From NCBI GenBank assembly GCA_001804865.1, contig MHBK01000009.1:62001-126000 (forward strand): a stretch of 64,000 nucleotides of DNA, read 5' to 3'. Under the pieces are notes generated by a model that saw only the letters and a list, made by a program, of their open reading frames with translations, made no database searches and was not told the origin of the DNA. Below are positions 58,376 to 64,000 of this stretch, piece by piece. Made by a program: the position numbers and the translations under genes. Origin of the DNA: Lentisphaerae bacterium GWF2_57_35 (GTDB lineage Bacteria > Verrucomicrobiota > Kiritimatiellia > CAIQIC01 > GWF2-57-35). How positions within the stretch are numbered: the first letter of the stretch is position 1; each line of letters opens with the position of its first letter.

Positions 58376-61300
58376 TTACTCCGGAGGGACCACGAAGTTT
58401 AGGCCGTCGTTCGAGACCCAAATCGTGTAATAGTATGGCTGATGCGACGTTAAACTGACGTGCTCGTAGACCTGCGCTGTGCCGGTATACAAGGCCGTTC
58501 CATCGGCGACGTTGACCGGATAATGATCTGTATGGAACCGGATGTGGACCGTTGCATCGACCAGCCCGCACAGGGTCGGATCGATCCAGCGCAGCATTAC
58601 ATTGTTGGTCAACGCAACGGCACGGAACCAAAAGTCCTCACGGGTGGGAAGCGACATATCCCAGACGGCCTGATTATTCTCGTCGGATTCTTCGAGGGTG
58701 GAACAGAGACTGTTGACAAACGCCCGGACTACGGTCGAGGTGGCATTGGTTCCCAGCCCCCAGTCTTCGAACACAAATTCGCGGCTTTCGCCCGAATTCA
58801 AAATACCCACCGCGTTGGTACGATCGGACTCCTCTCCGCAAGGTGCGGCCAACTCCCGATCCAGCCATAGGGCAAGCATTCCGCCGTCGCCGGCGGCTGC
58901 GCCGCTGTTGCTGACCGTGACCATGATCGTAAAGGGCGCCGCATAATTGGAAATGCTTGCGATGACAAAATCAGGCAATGCCGGACGAGTGAAAGATCCC
59001 GTGACAAACAGAGAACCGGCGCCGGCCGTATCGAGCGCTTGAATACCCCACGCATAGGTTCCCGCCGTGAGATCCTTGACCGGCCAGGACAAACCTTGCT
59101 GCGCATTTCCTGAAGCCAGGAGCCGACGCCAACCGCTGGTGGTATTCGCCATGGGCGTATAAAGGTCCCCGGAGCCGGCGGCCGTGCCGACGTAGAGGTT
59201 ATACGATAATCCGGACGAATTGGTTGTTTCGGCGTCCGATGCAGCCGACCAACTCAATACGACGCCATTGTTGGTAACGCCCCAGGTCAGATTGCTGGGC
59301 GGCAAGGGAGGCGAGTTGAGCGTAGGATAATAATCCCGGTAGATTCGAGCGAGGGAACTAGTGCCCGAGTTTCCAACCGTCGCAAGATCCAAAACACCGT
59401 CGTTATCGTAATCGCCCCAAGCCAGCCCGCAGTTTTGCATGACGGAGATGGTGGAAGTATAGACCAAGAACCCGTTCCCGCCCACATTGCGGTAGAGGTT
59501 GGCCATGGCGCCGGTTGTGGCATTTCCCGCAAGCGCCACATCCGGATAGCCGTCGTTGTTAAAATCGCCCCAGGCCATGTCGCCCTGCCAAACGCCGGGC
59601 AGAATAGTGGAAACGTTGAAGAAAGCTCCAGCGATGTTCCGATAGAGGCGGGTGACCGCCCCCGTCGAGGTGGAATAGCCGGTCAAGGCCACATCCAGAT
59701 CGCCATCCGCGTCGTAATCGCACCAAGTCACGCGGCCGTGCGAAACGCCGATGAGGTTGATTCGGCTGTTGGTCAAGGAATTATGCCCGTCGTTATGATA
59801 GATCTTCGTTACTTTCCCCGTATTGATCGCGCCGGCCACCAGTAGATCGAGGTACCCGTCCTTATCGTAATCCCCCCAGGCCAGACTGGCGTCGCTTACC
59901 CCATCCAACGACATCCGGGTATCGGTGAACGTTCCATTTTCGTTCCGGAAAATTTTTGCCAACTTGCCGTTCGTGGATAGCCCGGCCATGGCTAGATCGA
60001 GCAGGCCGTCATTGTTGTAATCGCCCCAGGCCAGGCTGGCCGTGTAAACGCCGGGCAAGCCAGCCTCGATATCGGTAAAGACATCTCCCCCATCGTTTCG
60101 ATAGATCATCGTGACGCAGGAGCTTCCTACATAACCCGCAAGGGCGAGATCCAAATCGCCGTCGTTATCATAATCGCCCCAGGCCACAGCCCCGCTCTCC
60201 ACGGCTTGGAACGGGATACCGGTGTCCGTGAAGGTGTGCTGCCCGTCATTCCTAAAGAGTTTCGTAATGCGGCCTTCCGCTGCGCTGTATCCCAATGTGA
60301 TCAAATCCAGATCGCCATCCGAATCGTAATCTCCCCAAGCCAGGGCATTCCCACGCACGCCGATCAGCGGGGCAAATACGTTGTAAAGCATCGATGCCGG
60401 GCCTTCGCCTTTGATCGTGAAATGGTAGTTAGGCTCGTCGGCGTCGTCGTTGACCACATAGACCTCGGCCGTACGGCCCCACATGGACATGGGATCGAAA
60501 CGAATTTCAAACGTGGTCGTTTCGCCCATGTCGATAGGCGACGAAGGCTGGCTAATGACCGTGAAATCGTTCGAATGAGGACCTCCAATGGTTACATAAG
60601 GCGTATTGGTCAAGGTCAGGATCGTAGACCCGGAATTCGTGATGGTGAACAGGCGGGCAGCTCCGCCGGTAAAGGGTTCGGGAGCGCCGAAGTCGGTTCC
60701 TTTATTCAGATTGGGCACGGACTCTCCATCGGCAATCAGCGCGCCATTCGTCCCCAGCACGGCGATCTCCGGCTCGATGCCGGTTCCCTGAACGGCAAAG
60801 GTATAATTTGTCGCATGGTAGAAATCGTCGTTAGCCAAAGAAATTATCGCTTCACGCAATCCCAGCGCCGAAGGATTGAAGCGGACGGTGAACGTGGCTT
60901 CGCTTCCGGCGGGGATTGTGCTTCCGAGCCCGTCCAGGATCGTAAAGTCGGCTCGCGCTGCGCCGGATGTGGATGCGCTGCCGATCGTCAAATCGGCCGT
61001 GCCCGAATTCGTGACGGTAAAGATATGGTCTTCGACCGGAGACGAGGTTTGCACGTCGTCGAACACTCGGACTTCTCCGAAATCGGTTCCGCGGGCCAGA
61101 TCGGGAACCAGGGTTCCCGAAACAATTTCGGCCAGATTAATTCCCAGCACATGCATCTCGGGTTCTATTCCCGTACCTTGAACCGCAAAACTGTAATCCG
61201 CCTCGGTTTCGTCATCGCTCCATACGTGGAGCACGGCCGCGCGCAGTCCCAATGCCGATGGGTCGAACCGGACGCTAAAGGTCGTTGTTTCGCCCGCCGC

Positions 61301-64000
61301 AATATTGGTTGCAGGGCCGCTGAGCACAGTGAATTGGTTTGGATTGGCGCCGTTGGTCGTCACTCCGAATACCGTCAACACGGTAGTTCCCGAGTTCGTG
61401 ATCGTAAACACATGATCTTTCGTCGGATTGGCGGTCCCATTCCACACGCGCAGCGAACCGAAATCCGTTCCATCCGCTGTAATCGGAGTCAAGTCGCCAT
61501 TCGCAATGACCGCCTCGTTGGTTCCCAACACGGTTATCTCGGGTTCGACGCCCGTGCCTTGCACGGCAAAGTCGTAATCCGCTTCGTTCACGTCGTCGCT
61601 CAGAATATGCACCGTGGCCGATCGTTGACCCAACGCCAACGGATTGAATCGCAAGACAAAGGTCGTCTTGGCCCCCGCCGCCACGCTGGCGGCAGGACCG
61701 CTGAGCACGAGGAAGTCCGCTCGTTGCGCCCCGGCCGTCGTCACGCCGCTGATGTTCAACGGCGCACTTCCGGAGTTGGTCACGGTGAAGACGTGATCCG
61801 CCAGCGGCGGCCAAGTCGTGGAACCGTCGTAGACCCGGATATCCCCAAAGTCCGTTCCGTCCGCGACGCTCGGCGATCCATCCCCGTCAACCAGATCGGC
61901 GCCATTGGTTCCCAGCACATGAATTTCCGGTCCAATGCCTGTACCTTGCACCGCAAAGGTGTAATCCGCTTCATCTTCGTCGTCGTTCAGCACATGGAGC
62001 ACGGCCGTCCGATTGCTTTGAGTCAAAGGATCGAATCGCACGGTAAAGGTCGTCTTGGCGCCGGCCAGCACACTCGTCGCCGGGCTGCTGAGCACGATAA
62101 AGTCCGCCGGGTTCGTCCCATTGGTGGTCACCCCGGCAACGTACAAAGTCGCAGAGCCTTGATTGGTCACGGTAAAGATCCGATCGACCAGCCCGGTGGT
62201 CTCATGAGTCGAACCAAAATCCGTCCCTTCCGCAAGGGTCGGAAGCACGGAGCCATTGGCAACGATCGCGCCATTCGTTCCCATGACGGCAATCTCCGGT
62301 TCTACCCCTGTGCCTTGAACGGCAAAATCGTAATCGGCTTCGTCGGCGTCATCGTTCAATACATGGAGGGTAGCCGTTCGCAATCCAAGCGCGGACGGGT
62401 TGAATCGAACCGTAAAGGAGGCTTTGGCGCCTGCCGCCACGTTGGTCCCGGGACCGCTGATCATGGTAAAATTGTCGGTGTGAGTTCCGTTGGTCGTCAC
62501 CCCCGAAAGATTGAGAACCGTGGTTCCTGAATTGGTAATCGTAAAGACGTGATCTCGCATGGGCGCCCACGTTGTCGAACCATCATACACGCGAATCAAT
62601 CCAAAATCCGTGCCATCCGTCAGGCTGGGCGACAAGCTGCCATCGGCAATAACCGCCCCGTTCGTTCCCAGCACGGCGATTTCCGGCTCCACGCCCAAGC
62701 CTTGCACGGTAAAGGTATAATCCGATTCGTCCACATCGTCGCTTAGCACGTGAATGACCGCACTGCGCGCGCCCAAGACGGACGGATCGAACCGGACGGT
62801 AAAGGTCGTCTTCGCCCCGGCCGCCACCGTCGCAGCCGGGCTGCTGGTCACGATAAAGTCGTCCGGATTCGTTCCGTTCGTCGTCACGCCCGAAATCGTC
62901 AAGACCATTGCCCCGGAGTTGGTCACCGTGAAGACCCGATCCACCGTCACATTAAACGTTCGTACGGAGCCATAGTCTGTTCCATCCGCCGCGTTCGGCG
63001 TCACATCGCCATTGGCAATCACCGCTCCGTTGGTCCCCAGCACCGCAATCTCCGGCTCGACGCCCGTGCCTTGCACGGTGAAGCTGTAATCCGCTTCGTC
63101 CACGTCGTCGCTCAAAACGTGCACTACCGCGCTACGCGAGCCCAGGGCGGACGGATCGAACCGCACAGTGAAAGTGGTCTTGGCTCCCGCGGCCACGGTC
63201 GAGGCCGGGCCGCTGGTAACGATAAAGTCGCTAGGATTCGTGCCGTTGGTCGTCACCCCCGAAATGGTCAGCACCATCGTCCCGGAGTTGGTCACGGTGA
63301 AGATCCGGTCCACGGTCGTCCCGGTCATTCGGACGTCTCCGTAATCCGTCCCGTCTGCCCCACTCGGCGTCGCATCGCCGTCGGCGATCACGGCTCCATT
63401 AGTTCCAAGCACCGCGATCTCCGGTTCCACGCCTGTACCTTGAATCGTGAAATCATAGTCCGCTTCATCGGCGTCGTCGTTCAGGACATGAATCACCGCG
63501 CTCCGCGCGCCCAACGCCGAAGGATCGAATCGAACGGTAAAGGTTGTCTGGGCTCCTGCCGCCACGGTGGAAGCCGGGCCGCTGGTCACAGAGAAGTCGC
63601 CGGGATTCGTGCCATTCGTCGTCACGCCCGACACGTTCAGCACGGTCGTGCCGGAGTTGGTCACCGTGAAGGTGCGGTCCACCGTGGCGCCGGTCATTCG
63701 AACATCTCCGTAATCGGTTCCGTCCGCCGCGCTCGGCGTCGCATCGCCGTCGGCAATCAAGACTCCGTTGGTCCCCAGCACGGCGATCTCCGGCTCCACC
63801 CCCGTGCCTTGCACGGTGAAGGTGTAATCCGATTCGTCCACGTCGTCGCTCAAAACGTGCACCACCGCGCTTCGCGAGCCCAACACCGACGGATCGAACC
63901 GCACGGTAAAGGTCGTCTTGGCTCCGGCCGCCACGGTCGAGGCCGGGCTGCTGGTAATAATGAAGTCGCCGGGATTCGTGCCGTTGGTCGTCACGCCCGA
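58376..64000 (-). CDS. Giant secreted multidomain repeat protein, 5' end beyond the window
   Basis: At least 1874 residues are visible and the frame is still open at the window edge. From the visible N-side: ten choice-of-anchor-D (ASPM-SPD-2-Hydin-like) repeats of about 123 residues (60.4-64.0 kb), each with DFxVxSxPAxxVAAGAKTTF and D.DE.DY.F.VQGTG. Seven FG-GAP repeats follow (AWGDYDNDGDLDLA type, 59.3-60.4 kb), then an FN3-like domain (SNLTWGVTNNGVVLSW), a CARDB-like domain (DFVIASISNYAAPFTIMVTV), and finally the FWFRAVALTNNVMLRW ... YYTIWVSNDG module (58379-58633). It is probably an adhesin or surface-layer protein. It lies 45 nt upstream of the C25 protease gene, likely in one operon. 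Confidence 0.88.
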   Translation of the reverse strand, partial: SGVTTNGTNPGDFIITSSPASTVAAGAKTTFTVRFDPSVLGSRSAVVHVLSDDVDESDYTFTVQGTGVEPEIAVLGTNGVLIADGDATPSAADGTDYGDVRMTGATVDRTFTVTNSGTTVLNVSGVTTNGTNPGDFSVTSGPASTVAAGAQTTFTVRFDPSALGARSAVIHVLNDDADEADYDFTIQGTGVEPEIAVLGTNGAVIADGDATPSGADGTDYGDVRMTGTTVDRIFTVTNSGTMVLTISGVTTNGTNPSDFIVTSGPASTVAAGAKTTFTVRFDPSALGSRSAVVHVLSDDVDEADYSFTVQGTGVEPEIAVLGTNGAVIANGDVTPNAADGTDYGSVRTFNVTVDRVFTVTNSGAMVLTISGVTTNGTNPDDFIVTSSPAATVAAGAKTTFTVRFDPSVLGARSAVIHVLSDDVDESDYTFTVQGLGVEPEIAVLGTNGAVIADGSLSPSLTDGTDFGLIRVYDGSTTWAPMRDHVFTITNSGTTVLNLSGVTTNGTHTDNFTMISGPGTNVAAGAKASFTVRFNPSALGLRTATLHVLNDDADEADYDFAVQGTGVEPEIAVMGTNGAIVANGSVLPTLAEGTDFGSTHETTGLVDRIFTVTNQGSATLYVAGVTTNGTNPADFIVLSSPATSVLAGAKTTFTVRFDPLTQSNRTAVLHVLNDDEDEADYTFAVQGTGIGPEIHVLGTNGADLVDGDGSPSVADGTDFGDIRVYDGSTTWPPLADHVFTVTNSGSAPLNISGVTTAGAQRADFLVLSGPAASVAAGAKTTFVLRFNPLALGQRSATVHILSDDVNEADYDFAVQGTGVEPEITVLGTNEAVIANGDLTPITADGTDFGSLRVWNGTANPTKDHVFTITNSGTTVLTVFGVTTNGANPNQFTVLSGPATNIAAGETTTFSVRFDPSALGLRAAVLHVWSDDETEADYSFAVQGTGIEPEMHVLGINLAEIVSGTLVPDLARGTDFGEVRVFDDVQTSSPVEDHIFTVTNSGTADLTIGSASTSGAARADFTILDGLGSTIPAGSEATFTVRFNPSALGLREAIISLANDDFYHATNYTFAVQGTGIEPEIAVLGTNGALIADGESVPNLNKGTDFGAPEPFTGGAARLFTITNSGSTILTLTNTPYVTIGGPHSNDFTVISQPSSPIDMGETTTFEIRFDPMSMWGRTAEVYVVNDDADEPNYHFTIKGEGPASMLYNVFAPLIGVRGNALAWGDYDSDGDLDLITLGYSAAEGRITKLFRNDGQHTFTDTGIPFQAVESGAVAWGDYDNDGDLDLALAGYVGSSCVTMIYRNDGGDVFTDIEAGLPGVYTASLAWGDYNNDGLLDLAMAGLSTNGKLAKIFRNENGTFTDTRMSLDGVSDASLAWGDYDKDGYLDLLVAGAINTGKVTKIYHNDGHNSLTNSRINLIGVSHGRVTWCDYDADGDLDVALTGYSTSTGAVTRLYRNIAGAFFNVSTILPGVWQGDMAWGDFNNDGYPDVALAGNATTGAMANLYRNVGGNGFLVYTSTISVMQNCGLAWGDYDNDGVLDLATVGNSGTSSLARIYRDYYPTLNSPPLPPSNLTWGVTNNGVVLSWSAASDAETTNSSGLSYNLYVGTAAGSGDLYTPMANTTSGWRRLLASGNAQQGLSWPVKDLTAGTYAWGIQALDTAGAGSLFVTGSFTRPALPDFVIASISNYAAPFTIMVTVSNSGAAAGDGGMLALWLDRELAAPCGEESDRTNAVGILNSGESREFVFEDWGLGTNATSTVVRAFVNSLCSTLEESDENNQAVWDMSLPTREDFWFRAVALTNNVMLRWIDPTLCGLVDATVHIRFHTDHYPVNVADGTALYTGTAQVYEHVSLTSHQPYYYTIWVSNDGLNFVVPPE
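62500..64000 (-). repeat. 369-bp coding tandem repeats (choice-of-anchor-D units)
   Basis: Units of 369 bp in this part are highly similar at DNA level, while those nearer 60.4-62.4 kb are more diverged and vary in length by insertions. The array continues past the window end. Confidence 0.85.

Noticed and set aside
60206-62530. 774-residue plus-strand frame opposite the giant repeat protein
   Set aside because: Its repeats mirror the coding repeats of the minus strand, and its sequence is Arg/His-rich without domains.
1-64000. tRNA, rRNA or integrase signs of a genomic island border
   Set aside because: No such gene or attachment site was recognised in any gap; the island idea rests on composition and relics only.

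Overview
The window reads as a chromosomal segment of a Gram-negative bacterium of the PVC type (Kiritimatiellota, Verrucomicrobiota or a relative). This placement is an inference from style, not from a marker gene. The pointers are very large secreted proteins with choice-of-anchor-D, FG-GAP and CARDB domains, DUF4143 ATPases, dispersed stem-loops built on AACCACGAATGAACACGAAT, and exopolysaccharide genes of the FemAB/deacetylase type. No rRNA, tRNA, CRISPR array or transposase gene was seen.

Left part (1-24.9 kb, GC-rich). A membrane-anchored GT2 glycosyltransferase and a CPBP protease come first. They are followed by a minus-strand ABC importer operon: a double-domain substrate-binding protein, a STAS-domain protein, a permease and an ATPase, with a 14-bp tandem repeat between the first two. 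A sigma70-like promoter then leads into a FemAB / polysaccharide deacetylase / ATP-grasp / methyltransferase operon. Next come mtnA-thiL, a flotillin-NfeD pair, a radical SAM gene with an unknown partner, a methyltransferase, a CgeB-like glycosyltransferase, a secreted zinc metalloprotease and a secreted protein with six 52-residue repeats. Dispersed palindromic repeats fill most gaps here.

Middle part (25.0-56.1 kb). This is one long surface-glycan locus, almost all on the plus strand and visibly more AT-rich from 25 to about 50 kb. It encodes GT2, GT-B and GT4-like glycosyltransferases, FkbM and other methyltransferases, and a fatty-acyl-AMP ligase with its own acyl carrier protein and a WcbI-like protein. 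It also has a CMP-sugar type cytidylyltransferase, a cyclase/dehydrogenase/SDR cassette, a Nudix hydrolase, a TagD-like cytidylyltransferase and a CDP-glycerol glycerophosphotransferase-like enzyme. DUF115 (MAF/MptE-like) domains appear in two intact genes and one 5'-truncated remnant. Two DUF4143 ATPases and a nucleotidyltransferase pair sit between the glycan genes, and a strong terminator at 56.07-56.10 kb closes the locus.

The most striking feature is a small Rossmann-like module of about 90-110 residues, with signature [LI][YF]GAGxHTxxLL, then DD, then GxPVL, then [VI][LI]S[ST]D, then LY. It is fused to at least seven, probably eight, otherwise unrelated enzymes of this locus: methyltransferases, GT2, GT4, CDP-glycerol-type transferase, FkbM and DUF115. 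It looks like a shared adaptor or ligand-binding domain for one glycan assembly line.

Right part (56.2-64 kb, minus strand). A gingipain-like C25 protease and a giant repeat protein that continues past the window edge. Both end in the same module of about 84 residues (FxFRAVALTNNVxLRW ... YYTIWVSxDGxxF) that also ends the metalloprotease at 23.2 kb, which suggests a common C-terminal surface or sorting domain.
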